From positions 248,001 to 312,000 of the forward strand of contig JAMXBD010000404.1 in the NCBI GenBank assembly GCA_024138025.1: a DNA stretch of 64,000 nt, written 5' to 3'. The stretch is from Combretum micranthum. Its lineage: Eukaryota > Streptophyta > Magnoliopsida > Myrtales > Combretaceae. The first letter of the stretch is position 1. Each line of letters begins with the position of its first letter. Of this stretch, positions 45,460 through 58,273 are shown piece by piece. Made by a program: the position numbers and the translations under genes. The notes beneath the pieces are model-generated. The model ran no database searches. It was not told the DNA's origin and worked only from the letters and a program-made list of their open reading frames with translations.

Positions 45460-45777
45460 TAGTGCTCTTTTCCATAAAATGAACATCTCCTTTATAGACT
45501 TTGGTCTTCCTGCTAGGGCAAACTCCTCACACAAAACTCTAAGCCTTAAGTGATAATTGACAAAAGTTTCATCGGGTCTCTTGCGAAATTGCTAAGCTTC
45601 CAAATGGGCTTCACCTAAGGTCATCTATTCATGCAAAAGAAAAGAAAATCAGCAAACCTATTCTACCCATACTAACCTTTCTATTTTGGTACTACTTGTT
45701 TCTCCTTCCCTAAACCCTAAACACAAAACCCTAAACCCTAAAGCCTTCTATTGTTATGATCTTAAATTCTTGACCAT

Positions 45778-45789
45778 GCTCTGATGCCA
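45778..45789 (-). other. Primer-binding site of element 3
   Basis: In sense TGGCATCAGAGC, one change from the iMet-type site of elements 1 and 2, with the same 8-base spacer to the LTR. Confidence 0.85.
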
Positions 45790-45797
45790 ACTTAAAC

Positions 45798-48780
45798 TGT
45801 CACGCCCCAAAGGGTTTCCTAAATATGACAGGCCGCCACAATCACGTGAGCATACAATACATATGATTTTTCAAGAATCATATATTGAATGAATTTACCC
45901 CTCCATTCAGGATTAGGTGTTACAAGCCGTATGAGCCAATACAATTCCAATGTAGTTTTTGTTCAGGCCACTACCCAGCTATAAAAATTATAACACATTT
46001 ATTTGTAGTTTTTATTCAAGCCACTACCCAGCTATAAAACATAATTTATTCGGGTGTTTATGCACCACAATTTAATTCAGGCGACCCTTCACCGTTTTAT
46101 AGATCTTATAGGCTCTACGAACCTCCTTACTATGCATTTTTCCCACTAAGGGTATAGCAAAAATGTAATGAACTCACCCAATGATATGCATGAATCAATT
46201 TAATTAAATACTCATGGCATGATTAAATATTTTACGGGTGATCATAGAATTTGCAGACAATTACTAGATCAAACATTCATTATGAATAATTCCCGCTCGA
46301 TATAGTTAAGCATAATTTCAACCATATATGTAAAGCACATGCACTTTTTCATTTTATCTTTTCCTAATTCTAATGCAACTAATTTACAAGCAAAATCATA
46401 AGTGCAAAAATGTAAGAAATAAACTCACTCAACCATTTGCACAGAGACTTCTAGTCAAAGTAATTCTTAGGGTACGGGAACTCGGTCTCCACATCACCTA
46501 TACAAGAGAAATACCCAAAATGAGTATTTCTTGAAAGTTCTACTTAAACTTGCTAATTCTATTTTACTAAGTTCATCAAAAATCGTATAGAGTGAAATCT
46601 CAAATTAAAATGGTCATAACTTACTCATTTTAACTCGGAATTTTACATATTATATACCATTTTCTACCCACTCGAAAAGATATATCTATTTGTAAGGTTA
46701 TTTTTATCATAAAAAGTCTTTGGGGTCGTAAAATAGGTCGATACAGAATCACCACGAAAATCCCAACCCTTGAAACATAATTTTTCTAAACTTTTCTTTA
46801 GAAAAAAATTCTTTAGCAAAAATATAGATATTTATATGATTGAAGATCGTCTGAATACATATATATAAATTCATATTGTTTGCAAATTTTAATGGTGTTG
46901 TCTGAATGATTATTTTTTATAAAACAATTTGTCTTATAGTGTTGAAAACTTGAATCTTAACAATTTCTTTTCTAAGTGTTTTGAAAGAACTTTATAAATT
47001 CTTGGGTCATTATAAATGATTATATTCTTATAAATTTTGTTTCCAAATTTATTTTCTAAGACAAGTTAATTTTCGTAAACCTTGATCTTTTAGGATATCT
47101 ACAAATTTTACCTCTGGTGATAAAATGAAGTTTTCCAAAATTTCTCATAAGTATTTATTTCCTTAGTTGATTTCTTTGGCGAAATCAACCTTATTGTCAT
47201 TTAAGAAAATTCAGGATGAGTTTGTCTAAATTTTTTAAAAGAATTTGTAAAAAAAAAAAAAAAAATCCTGTGTTTTTTATGACAAAATCTTTATTCAGGT
47301 TCAAAGTCATTTAATAAAAGAGTTTGGCTTCATTTTCCTTTAATAAAGTAAATTCCACTCTCATTTTGTTGAGACAATATTATTATGTTGATCCATGCAT
47401 ATGATTATGTAGTACGAAAAAGAATAAAATATCACATAATAATACATGAAAGATATAAACAATAATTAGCAAAATAATATGGTTATGTATTGGGAACCTT
47501 AGCTTCATCAAATTATTCCGAGACTAAGAATAGACTAGTTCTAAGAAAAAAAAGAAAGAAAGAAAAGAAAAAGCATAATAAGAGCAATAATAATAAGAAT
47601 AGTAAGAGCCATAATAGTACGCATGTTAGTGAGAGTTAGTGAGCATTTAGGCTCTAAGAAATATATAAATATACATATATTTAATAATATATACAAAGTT
47701 AGATTAGGAGCGTAATAACAATAATATTAACATAACATAATATAACAAAATAACATAATCGAAATTCTTAGCTTGTGCAAGAAAAAAAATATGAACATTT
47801 TATTGCTTGCATAACTCACATGAGCTTTAAGAAAAAACATCATGGTCGTTACATGACATGGGAAAAATAAATGTCGAGCATTCTTAGCTATAGTATGTAT
47901 GTGTTGAAGAAAGAAAGTGATGGTTGTAGGAATATGTGGATAGTAGTAATATGTGGAAGATGGTTTATGTGTAGAGAAAAGAAAGTTGGAAAGAATTGCT
48001 TAGAGAGGATTATTGGTAGAGAAATTTTATAAGGAGATTTTGGTAGAGTTTTGTTATGTGAAAGTTGATGTGTGAAATAAGTGGAGGGAGATGGGGTATT
48101 TATAGTTAAAGATGGAGAGAAATTAAGTATAATAAAATAAAATGAAAAAGAAAAATAATGGATTAGAGAGAGGGGAAGGCGCCGGTTTTGGGGTTGTAAG
48201 GGGTAAGAAATTATTTAATTTTTATTTTGTAAAAAAAAAGTAATATGTAAGATATGATGTGATATTAGATGTATAGGAAAGATAAAAAGTAAGAAAATAG
48301 ATGTATAGGTAGTAAAAAAAAGTAGAGATAGATGAATAGTAGAAAAGTACAAAGAATTGTGAACAAAAGTAATAATTTATCGATCGTAAAGAAAATACGC
48401 ATATAAATGTGATATGTGATATTTTTTGCTACCAAAAAATATAAAACTGATGTTTTTGGATTCCTTACATTATTACGAATATAATGGTGTTATGGGAATA
48501 TTTTTATCGTCCAGTGTACCAAGCATGATTTTCAAAAACCGATCCCATTAGGATCCGAAATATATTAGAAATTAGTGAATCTTATGTTTTTAAGTTTCCC
48601 TATATTATTATGAACTATTATCAATAATTATCTTGATTCCGTTGTCTAGGATTTAAGAACGTGGGATTGTTGGATCTAAATTAGGGTTTGATATTGGTTT
48701 TGTTGACTTTAGGGTTTCCAATTGGTTTCCGGTTCTAGGGTTTGAACTTAGGACTTGGCATAAATATTTAGAGGTTTACA
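45798..48780 (-). repeat. 5' LTR of element 3
   Basis: 2,983 bp, TGTCACGCCCC...TTTACA on the plus strand. It is shorter than the LTRs of elements 1 and 2 because the region with the acceptor and micro-exon block is deleted: after about 45 bases it jumps to the palindrome. It keeps the palindrome (45861-45883), a two-copy 58-bp repeat (about 45950-46040), the AACTCGGAAT block (about 46635) and the TATA box (48097-48104). Confidence 0.85.
45861..45883 (-). other. Conserved LTR palindrome, AATCATAT type
   Basis: ATATGATT and AATCATAT flank a 7-base loop. Position in the LTR matches the palindromes of elements 1 and 2; the arm sequence differs and pairing is perfect over 8 bp. Confidence 0.65.
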
Positions 48781-49070
48781 GTCCTCAATGTTTAAAACAT
48801 GATGAAACAAACATGGGAAAACAACAAATTTGAAATGTAAAGCAAGATTTAAAGTTAGAAGTTCAGAAAGCTTCTCTATTTTTAATCACGGGTTTCAAAC
48901 AAATGAAAGATGTGGCCTTGCTTTGGAAACCTTGGTTAAAGCTATTTAAAGCTAAGTAAAAAGGGCAAGACATTAGTAATAACCGTAGGCTTAGTTAGAG
49001 CCGTATTGAAGGCTGTGAAAAAACATTATAAGTTATTTATGTAATTCGACACGGCTTAATTTGCATTGCA
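48781..49070. other. Unassigned AT-rich spacer
   Basis: 290 bases between the 5' LTR of element 3 and a short plus-strand LTR start. No similarity to other parts of the window was noticed and no open frame of note; I see nothing that can be named. Confidence 0.3.
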
Positions 49071-49211
49071 TGTAAACCCTAAGGTTTTATGATCAATTAA
49101 GCTTAAACATTTATTAGAAGGTCAACTGGAAACCTTAAAGCCAACAAAACCCTAGTTATACATAACAGTTTAAGTCCGGCAATCCCGCGTTCGTAACCTT
49201 TAAAGAGTAAA
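49071..49211 (+). mobile_element. LTR fragment, plus strand, first ~140 bp (fragment M)
   Basis: TGTAAACCC start followed by the AAAACCCTAGT and CCGGCAATCCCG block typical of the LTR head. It is cut at 49211 by the minus-strand LTR starting TGTCACG at 49212. Confidence 0.7.
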
Positions 49212-50232
49212 TGTCACGCCTCGAGGGGTACTCTAAACGTGGTAGTCCACAGTACATAATACTAAAGCCTAAGAATGACTACCTTAGTTATGCAAAGGCT
49301 TTCATATCATGTACAAGCGTACATCACAACCAAGGGAACGCATCGGAGTAGCGCAATTTACATTGATAATGATTAAGTAACAAGATAGAAAGAATACTTA
49401 TCATAAAACATAAACATGGTAGATTACAATTCTTAGGGGCATACCCCTCTATTGTTTTCAAGTCAATATAAAAACACTTCTTAGAAATCTCCGAATTACT
49501 AACATAGCATACATTACATATAAGGAATCTTACGAAGTAACTTCATCCTATGATCTTATTACCTTCATAAAAGTTTAACATCCTTTCATGACTTTCTTAA
49601 TGTTATGATCTTCGATTAAAGCCATGGATATACCTATTTCAACAAAATCTATGGGGGTATAAGCTTACAACTAGTTTAGTGAGGTATTCCTTTTTATTTG
49701 CACCATGATTCCAAACAAGTTCATTTAAATTTTCACGCATATGCTATGCATACAATGCAACAATCACTTGATTTCACACAGATATATATAGTTATCTAGA
49801 AACCATATATAGAATGGATTTACCGCTCCGTATCAAAGGTTAGGGAATTATTTATGAAAATCCTCAACCTTCTATTGCTAGTCCCCAGGCCCCTACCTAA
49901 AGCGTTCAATTGGCTCAGCTCCAAACCTAGAGTCGCATTCCCCGAGCGATTTGGATTCTCTAGGAAGGAACATGGCCCCTGTCCCAGCACAATAACAACC
50001 AATCCAACTCTAGGCGTAGGAGTAGTAGCCTTCCAAAAGAAATGTGACTCGATGAATGCTATGCATGAGCATTTTATTTTTCTTAAGCCAAACCTTATTA
50101 AGGTTTATTAAGGGATGATCAATCAATTTAGCAAACAATAAGTAGTCATACAAGTAAGTAAACAAAACACTTAAATAGACAGTTTGAAGTTGAGATATTC
50201 TTAATTTTCATTTCATCACATAGGCATAGAAT

Positions 50233-50271
<39 letters not shown>
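50233..50271. repeat. Microsatellite (CA)n(TA)n
   Basis: About 11 CA units followed by about 9 TA units inside LTR fragment I. Confidence 0.95.
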
Positions 50272-51935
50272 TCTGGAATTCTCCATACATATTTTATCTT
50301 CTCTTAGCATACTAATGTCATTACTTTACAAGCATAAGCAAGTAACGAAATTATGAGGAATAATTCACTTATCCATTGTAGTAATCTTTAGGAAGGGAAA
50401 TCTCGTATCCTTCATCATCTAGACAAAAGAAATACCTGGGATGAGCATTTCACATAAGTTCTACTTAAACTTTCTAAATCTATTTCACTATGTTCATCAA
50501 AATCACGTAAAATGAAATTTCAACTTAAAATTGCCGTAACTTGCTCATTTTAACTCGGAATTTCACGTATAATATACCATTTTCTACGTATTTGAAAAGA
50601 TCTATCCATTTCTAAGGTTATTTTAGTCATAAAAGGTTGAACCGTAGGATACAGATTCATTACAAAAATTATAGTTTTTAAAACACAAGTTTGCAAACTT
50701 TTCTTTATCTGAAAATACTTGTATCAAAATGTAGGTATTTGTATAGTTAGAAAAATCCTTTGAATATATATATAGACTCATATTGTATGCAAGATTCTAA
50801 TGGTGTTATCTCAACGTTTATATTTTGTAAAACAATGCCTTGCGGTGTTAAAGACTTGTATCTTAATAATTTCTTTACTAAGAATTTCATAATTTCTTGA
50901 GTTATTATAAGTATATTCTTATTATTTTTTTCTAATTTCTTTTCTAAAATAAAATTTTCTCTTAGCTTTGATCTTTTACAAACTCTACTTTTTGTGATAA
51001 AAATGAAGTTTTCAAGAGTTTTATTAAGTTGTTGATAACTTATAATAATTTGAGTTGTGTATATTTTATATTAAAGAAATGACTTTGATAAACAAGTCTT
51101 TTTATATTTTCATTCTCCAACTTTTTTGAAAATAACTTTATTTCTAAAACTTGGTCTTTTAACTCTTTTGTAAATCTTGCTTGGAAGAAAATCATATTTC
51201 ACTATTTTATTAAGTTTTTGATAATATCGATTGTTTTTAAAACCTCTGCAGTTTATATTCTTTTATTTCCTTGAAAATGAGTTTATCCTTTAGAAACCAT
51301 GGCAAACTTTTATTTTTCTAAGTGAGTTTATAATGTAGTGAGTTGATTTTATCTTAACTTATAAAACTTAGTTTAGTTATTAAAAATTCCTACAAGCAAG
51401 CTTTTTGAGAAAAGTCTATTTATCAAATATTATTATTACTGAGATTTAACAAACTTTATGTGACTTATCATAATAAAAGAAAATATTTATTTTATTAATT
51501 AACTTCTTTGAGAAAATTCATTTTTATTGTTATTTAAGAAAAGTCTTTGTGAGTTTGAAAAGAAGTTGTGGGAATAATTTTTCCGTTGTGGGTTAACAAA
51601 ATCTTGATATATATAAAGAGAGTTTGGTTTCATCTTTCCTTTGTTTCCTTGGTAAAATTATCCTTATTAACACTTAGGAAATTTTGAGAAAAGTTTGAGA
51701 AGAAGTTGTAAAAATACATTTTCTAAGTTATTGTCGACAAGTTTTTTTATTTAATGACAAGTTTTATAACAAAAGAGTTTTCATATTCCTTTATTAGAGA
51801 AAATTCCATTTTAGATTTTGTTGAGACAATAACATTATGATGATGCATGTACATGAGCATGTAATATGAAAATGATGAAAATATAAGAAAAAGTAAGAAG
51901 CAAGATAATAATAATAAGCAAGGTGATAATATCAA

Positions 51936-52145
51936 GTATTGGGAACCTTAACTTTATCAAGATATCCTGGTCAAGCATTGGAAACCTTAGCTTCATCAAG
52001 GTAACTGGGTCACATTGGGCGCCTTAGCTTTATCAAGGCAACCCGGCCAAGCATTGGGAGCCTTAGCTTCATCAAGGCAACCCGATCACATTGGGAGCCT
52101 TAGCTTCATCAAGGCAACCCAGTCAAGCATTGGGAGCCTTAGCTT
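51936..52145 (-). repeat. Tandem repeat, 38-40-bp unit
   Basis: About five copies containing ATTGGGAGCCTTAGCTTC followed by ATCAAGGCAACCC. The expanded unit is the conserved LTR motif that occurs once in other copies, so this is a local amplification inside LTR fragment I. Confidence 0.9.
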
Positions 52146-53452
52146 CATCAAGGCGTCCCGTGACTAAGAATAAACTAGTCCAAAAAAGAAAAAGAAAAAG
52201 AAAGAAAAGAAAAAACAATAATAGAAGCATTAAGAATAGTAAAAGCAAGCTAGTAAAAGTTAGTGAGCATTTAGGCTCTAATAAATATATATACATATAC
52301 TTAATAATATATATAGAGTTAGACTAGAACATAATAAGAACAATAACATCATTAATAACAACATATATATAGAACCATAATAGCAAGATAATAAAATTGG
52401 AACTTTATGTGCAAGAACAAAACATGAACATGTTGTTACTTTTACTACTCATATGAGTTTCAAAACAATATTATAGTCATGCTAAGTCACATGACATGGG
52501 TAAATAAAAGGTAGTAGTTTACCTAAGATGTATATATAGTATAAAGATTGTAGATGACTGGGATGTTATGTGTTTGATAATATATGGTAGATGGTTTGTG
52601 TTTAGAGAAGGATTTTTGTGAGGAATTGGTTAAAGAGAGTTTTGGTAGTGAAGAATTTTGTTGAGGGAGTTTGAGGAGTGAATTTGAGAGAGTTTTGTTA
52701 TGTCTAATGAATGTGTGAAAGAACTGGAGGGAAATGGGGGTATTTATAGTTGAAGATGGAGAGAAATTAGACGTAATAAAATAAATTGAAAAAGAAAATA
52801 GATTGATGGAGGAGAGAGAGAGTTTATGCCGGCCACATGAGAGAGAGGGAGAGAAAATTGTTTTATTTGTTGTTTTGTAATAAAAAATAATTAAGATGTG
52901 AAGTATGGTTGATGTGAAAGTGTATTGAAAAGGTAAAAAGTGAGAAAATAGGTGTATAGATAGTAAAGATAGGTAATAAGAAAAAATAGAGATAGATGAA
53001 TAGTAATAAATAGTAAGATAGGACAATAATTAGTACACTACACAAATAAAATACTGGTAGTAATAAAAATACGCGTATAAATGCGATATTTGTAATTTTT
53101 AGTTACCAAAAAATTCTAAAACTGATATTTTTGGAAACCTTATATTTTTACAAATCTATTGGCATTGTCGGAATATTTTTGTCGTCCGATGTAACGGGGC
53201 ATGGTGTTCGAAAACTAATCCCGCTCAGATCCAAAAGACACTAGAAATTTGTGAATCTTATATTTTTAAGCTTTCCTATATTATTACAAGCTATTATCAA
53301 CAATTATTTCCATTGCGTTGTTTAGGGTTTAAGAGTACGGGATTGCTGAATCTTAAACTCTAGGGTTTGTTATAAACTTTGTTGACTTTTAGTGTTCCTG
53401 TTTGACTTCCTGCTTTGTTGAGTTATACGTAAGGTCATAAAATTTTGGGGTT

Positions 53453-53899
53453 TTGTCCGTGTTATATTTTTTGGTTCAACATCTATGGTTTATTTTATTT
53501 ATGATTATTTAATATTTTTCAGTTCTTAAGATTATTTAATCGAGTCTAGGGTTATGAGTTGACTCAGTTTGACTTTTGGTGAAATTGAAAATTTTGATTC
53601 TAAAATTCACCAAAGGATTTAAGGTCTTAGTATTTTGTTGTCAAGCGTTGTTTGGATATATCATCTTGATTTACGGATTAGGAATCGAATAGATGATTTT
53701 ATTAGTGTACGGATGTTGAATCATTCGATTATTAGATTTTCTATTTTGTTTTGAGGGTTCTCTTTTTCTCAAGGTTAAGAATTTTCGTATTTGGCCTTAT
53801 TTAGAATTTGGTTTTAACTTTGGGTCGATTTTTAAGGTTTCAGTTTCGGTGTTAAACTTCTAGGATTATTTTATATAAATTATGAAAATTTCAAGGGCT
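53453..53899. other. Unassigned AT-rich spacer
   Basis: About 450 bases between two old LTRs. A GTCTAGGGTTATGAGTTGAC patch faintly resembles an LTR head. No open frame or repeat of note. Confidence 0.3.
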
Positions 53900-54477
53900 T
53901 ATAGTAAGTATAAGATTAGTAGGTAAAATAGTTCGTAATAACATAAGAGAGCTTAAAAATATCAGAATAGTCAAACCGTAATTTGTTTTAAACCTGATCG
54001 GATACAGTTTTCAAAAAACATACTTCGAGGCTCGGAATAGTAAAAATATTTCCAATATACCATTAGACTCGTAAAAATATAAGGTTTTCAAAAATATTAG
54101 TTTTATAATTTTTCGATAACTAAAAGTATCAGATATCTCATTTATACACATATTTTCTTATTATCGGTATTTTATTAGTCATATTTACTTCATATTACAC
54201 TATTCATTACTATTCTACACTATTCATCTATCTCTACTTTTTTTACCACCTACTCTTACACTCTACATACCTATTTTTCTTACTTTTTACCTTTCCAATA
54301 CACTTTTATCACATCTATCTTACACATTACTACTTTTAATAGACAAAATTACAAAAAAAACCACATCTCTCCCTCTTGGCCAACACCATAACCCCCACCC
54401 CCCCCCCCCCCCCTCTTCCTCTATTTTTCTCAATTTTTAATTTAATTAAATCACTCAAAATCCTCTCCTCATTTTCC

Positions 54478-54485
54478 TATAAATA
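54478..54485 (+). promoter_or_regulatory. TATA box of old LTR J
   Basis: TATAAATACCCCCC, the same context as in younger copies. Confidence 0.75.
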
Positions 54486-56607
54486 CCCCCCTCTTCTTTC
54501 ACTTCATTCACACATTCACTACCACAAATTACTAGCGAAAACTCTCTCAAATTCTCTTGCTAAATACTCTTCCTATTACTCTCCCAAAATACTCTCAAGC
54601 TCTCTTTTTCTCCATACACAAAAGCCATTTATATATACTACTTCCATCTTATGTTTAGGTAAAAAAATTCTTTTCATATTTTTTTTACTACCATGTCATG
54701 TAACTTAACATGACCATAAAGTGTGTTTCCTAAACTATATGTTGTGGAAGCAACTCTATGTTGATGTTTTTTTCTTGTTCATGAATCCATATTTATTCTT
54801 TTATGTTGTTATTTTGTTTATATTACCGTTGTTATTATGTTTGCATATTTATATCTAACTAAATATATTTATGTATCTATATATATTTTTCAGAGCATAT
54901 AAGCTCACTTGTTATTTATTTATTTTCATGCTATCTTAAGACTAGTCTTTCTAGTCTTAGACTTGTCCTAATCAAATCAAAACAATTTTCTTTTCTTTTT
55001 GGGACTAGTCCATTTCTTAGTCCAAGAGCCCTGATTCAAAGCTAAGAGTCTCAATACTTGAGTTATATTATCTTGCTTATTATTTTGTTGCTATAATTTT
55101 GCTTGTTATTATTCTCATATTCATGCAAAATAAAGGTTGTTGTCTAAACCGCAAAGTTTAAACTATACTTTTTGCAAAAGAGATTTTTGTTACCAAAGAA
55201 GAGTTCTAAATGAAATTTAGGGTTTTTAAATTAATAAAAGGAATCCATTTTTTTTTCCTCAAAACAAGAACTCACTATAATTTTGGAAATACCACTATTT
55301 TGAAAGGCTTTTTCTAAAACCATAATTATAGCAGTGATAGAGTTGTTTTCTAAAATTGAGGAAGATGATTCTTTGTTACAAAAAATATTTTTTTAAAAAA
55401 CATAATATAAAGAAAACCCATAAAAAGGAAATGTAAGTTTTCAAACCAAGATTTAAAAAGATCAAAATAATAGTCAAAGGCAATACATAGAAAACTAATA
55501 GGAAAGTGACACTATTATTAGAAGTTTCAAAAAGGAAAAATAGAGAAATTCATTTTTATGGAAAAGTCACCAAGGAAAATAGTAAGATAAACATAAAATA
55601 CTCTTTGAAAAAAAAAAGAATCAAAAGCTTCATTTTTAAAGAATTTACAAAAAGATTTCTTGTGAATTATGATTTTTCCAAACTTCTAACTAACATTGTT
55701 TTTACTAAACAATTTTAGTTGGACAACAAATACTTGAACATGTATGAAATATGAGCTATAAATCTATAAAAAGGAAATTTTCAACTATATAGATAACTAA
55801 GTATTTATCAAAGTATTTTTGAATGAGTTGATGTTTGAAATGATTGTTTTTGGGCTGGGATTTTCGTGGTAAATCTGGCCACTCATGTTTTTTGATCTAA
55901 AAGACCTTGTTTGATAGAAATAACCTTACAAATGGGTAGATCTTTTTGAATAGGTAGAAAACGGTATATTGTATGTGCAATTCCGAATTAAAATGAGCAA
56001 TTTATGACCATTTTAAGTTGGAATTATCTTCCATATGAATTTTGACGAACTTAATGATATAATTTTGTCAAATTTCAATATAGCTATCAATAAATATTCA
56101 TTGTGGGTGTGAGGAGGATCTCTTGTATCCAAAACATTACTTTGACTAAAGATCGGTGAACCCATGGCCAAGTGAGTTTTATTTCCATAATTTATCTTAC
56201 TTGATTGTGCTTGTAGTTTAGAAGCACTAGATTTAAGGAAAAGATTGAATGGTATGCATGTAATATTGTTTGAACGAATGATAAGAATATCGAGACAAGA
56301 ATTGATTATAATCAATGCTTGATTTAGTTTAGAACTTGATTTGTCTGAAATTCTATGGTCACCTTAAATTGTCAATAATTATGTTATGAGCCTTTAATTA
56401 AACTAAAATCATGCATATCACTTGTGAGTCACATTGCATGGGATCACTACCCTTGTGGGGGAAAGGGATAGTGGTATGATCGTTAGATCTTAATTAAAAG
56501 CTTTGGGACGTTTGGTTAGAAGCACATTAATTAAAGCTTTAGGACGTTTGGTTAAAAGCATATAAATTGTTGCCTCTAACCCCGAATGGAAGGCGTAAAT
56601 CCATTCA

Positions 56608-56634
56608 ACATATGATTACCGAAAAATCATATGT
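56608..56634 (+). other. Conserved LTR palindrome, 10-bp arms
   Basis: ACATATGATT and AATCATATGT pair perfectly around the loop ACCGAAA. The flanks (AACCCCGAATGGAAGGCG before, CTTGCATGC after) match the other copies. Confidence 0.75.
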
Positions 56635-56771
56635 CTTGCATGCTCATGTGGTTGTTACATTTACTTGGTTGATTAAATAACTTGTTTGATTATTACTATT
56701 CAAGTATACTTATCTATGGAAATAATTCTCACTAAGCTAGTAGCTTATACCATTATAGCTATTTGCTGTAG

Positions 56772-56813
56772 TTTCCCTACCTTTGGTTGAAGCCACATGG
56801 GCCTTGTTCCCAG
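56772..56813 (+). other. Micro-exon-like block in old LTR J
   Basis: Exactly 42 bp between TTTGCTGTAG and GTAGCC. It reads FPYLWLKPHGPCSQ against FPYLWLRPRGPSGQ at 3829-3870. Differences are largely synonymous (for example TTA versus CTT and CTA versus TTG for Leu). The codon just upstream in this frame is TAG, so the frame is open only from the acceptor on. Confidence 0.5.
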
Positions 56814-57169
56814 GTAGCCTCCTTTTTGGTTAAGAAGTTTTTGGATGAAGTCTAACACAAGTGTAGATGTAGACTTCTAGGGAAAACTTCTTGTATACGA
56901 TATAGCTTTGTTAGTGTACTTTTGGTGGGGGAATGCCCCCAAGATCCTTGTAAGACATTATATTTATGAATTAATATTATGATTTCCATTTCTTAATTGT
57001 TACTGTATTTCTTAAGCTTCATATTTCAAAGTATTCTCCACTAAAATTGTAAGGGACCGCCTTACAATTAATATATAAGCTTTTGGGAATGACTAAGGTT
57101 GTCATACATAAGCTTTAATATTGAATGTGGCGAATTGTTACGTTTAGAGTACCCTTTTGAGGAATGACA

Positions 57170-58273
57170 TTGCAGCTATACCTAGCTTATTTAAAAGTAC
57201 CCTGCACTAAGCGGATTTATCTTTCCACAAAGAATATCAATTATTTAACAAAGAATTGAAGAATTAAAGAATTAAAAGAATAAAGAGTAAAGAATAAAGA
57301 ATTTATCTGAGAACTAAAATAATGTATTTGTTTTCACAGATTGGAAAGGCATTAAAGAATAAAATAAAATTTGAATTAAGGAAGTAAGGAGTTTTAATCT
57401 TCATCCTCTAACCAATAGCGCTAACTCTTACTTGCTTCTCTCCTCTAATGTGCGAATGCTTCACCACCTCTATCTCTTTTGGGAGCTTGATAAGTCCTTT
57501 TAGACTCCATTCTTTTCATAGGAATTTAGAAAATATATATTATTATAATTTTTTTTATTTTTTTATTAATATTTTTATCTTTTTTTTTATACTACATTAG
57601 GAATTTGATACATATGCTACATACAATGTTTAAATTAAGTGGAGGGGAAGGGATTTAGTAAGATTTAGGTTGAGTATGAAATTGAAGTTCTATTCAAAGA
57701 TAGAGTAACTGTGCTTTAATTGATCAATTTTCCCACAAACTAAAGGAAATTAATGAAATGGTTAAAATTTGATCATAATTTTTCAAAAAATTTTAAAAAA
57801 TCACCAATCAACTCAGTAGAGCAAAACAATGAACATTATCATAAGATTGAGTTAACTTTACATTGTGTAAATCATTTTGCGATAAGTCTATTTCACGTTA
57901 TTCTATTCATAGGAACTTGGACTTAATTTGATGCATTTTCAGGTAAATTCCTATGAATCTAGTGCTTTTATCATTTAAATATTGTTTTTCAACTCCTGAA
58001 ATTAAAAGAAGTAGAAACAAATTCATTTGAATCAAATTGGAGCAAAACAACATCAACGGTGCAAAACAAAATTGATTAAGCCTGATAAGGGCTCATTATA
58101 CTTACTTCTTATTGAACGAATCATGCTAAATTATTGTGGATTTTATAAAATCATATGGAAATTGTACTTAATTATGCTTATTATGATATTTAAGATCTTT
58201 AAGGACTTAAAGTGCAATTATAAGCAAATTGGAGGAGTTTCATGCAATTAAAGGGAATTTGAATAGTTAGGCT
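57170..58273. other. Unassigned AT-rich region
   Basis: About 1.1 kb with short AAGAATTAAAGAATAAAG-type simple repeats near 57240-57300 and poly-T/A runs near 57540. Open frame 58027-58251 has no recognisable domain. No LTR landmark of the main family was seen; it may be decayed sequence of another element. Confidence 0.3.

Larger units (their letters stand above)
42890..45640 (-). pseudogene. 5' ORF of element 3, split by a solo LTR
   Basis: Second example of the ORF at 10395-11400. The N-terminal piece (about 45640-45470) reads LRVLCEEFALAGRPK; the frame is then interrupted by the insertion 43949-45454. The rest resumes at 43937 with LREVTFVLRREGEPTFPDF and YAYEELMDHNDWCRVDF, then a GVYQNVLRAPSNVST segment, a Glu-rich linker (about 43570-43430) and a basic tail (about 42990-42890). 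Every landmark of element 1 is present in the same order, though frameshifts and stops occur. Conservation of layout across diverged elements argues that this was a real protein of the family. Function unknown. Confidence 0.6.
40897..48780 (-). mobile_element. Partial Ty3/gypsy element 3: 5' LTR, primer site, 5' ORF, gag, partial protease
   Basis: Read on the minus strand: 5' LTR 48780-45798, primer site 45789-45778, 5' ORF (interrupted by a solo LTR), gag, protease fragment, then LTR fragment F. It is related to element 1 but clearly older: gag has several stops and the primer site has one change. Pol is missing. The base after its 5' LTR (48781) starts unassigned sequence, so no target duplication can be checked. 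Confidence 0.8.
49212..53452 (-). mobile_element. Old LTR, minus strand (fragment I)
   Basis: Starts TGTCACGCCTCGAGGGG and runs about 4.2 kb to a degraded head near 53452 (TTTTGGGGTTTTG, terminal ACA lost). It keeps the landmark order: GGTATAAGCTT block (about 49655), AACTCGGAATT block (about 50555), TATA box (52741-52748), donor-like CTTAG|GTAAAC (about 52518) and a GCCGGC block (about 52830). It contains a CA/TA microsatellite and a 38-40-bp tandem repeat. No primer site or interior adjoins it, so it may be a solo LTR. Confidence 0.75.
53900..57169 (+). mobile_element. Old LTR, plus strand (fragment J)
   Basis: Head degraded (similarity starts near 53900-53930), tail GAATGACA at 57169. Well preserved inside: TATA box (54478-54485), a 16-base C run (54398-54413), leader, donor-like TTTAG|GTAAA (about 54657), double hairpin (54938-55023), palindrome (56608-56634) and micro-exon-like block (56772-56813). 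It is strongly diverged from elements 1 and 2, so features shared with them have survived a long time. No primer site follows, so it may be a solo LTR. Confidence 0.8.

Noticed and set aside
52523..53026. 167-codon minus-strand frame (Ser/Leu/Ile/Tyr-rich)
   Set aside because: It spans the LTR promoter and leader of fragment I; its composition follows the pyrimidine-rich leader, and equivalent frames in other LTRs (6297-6533, 40019-40309, 54376-54708) are not conserved in sequence or length.
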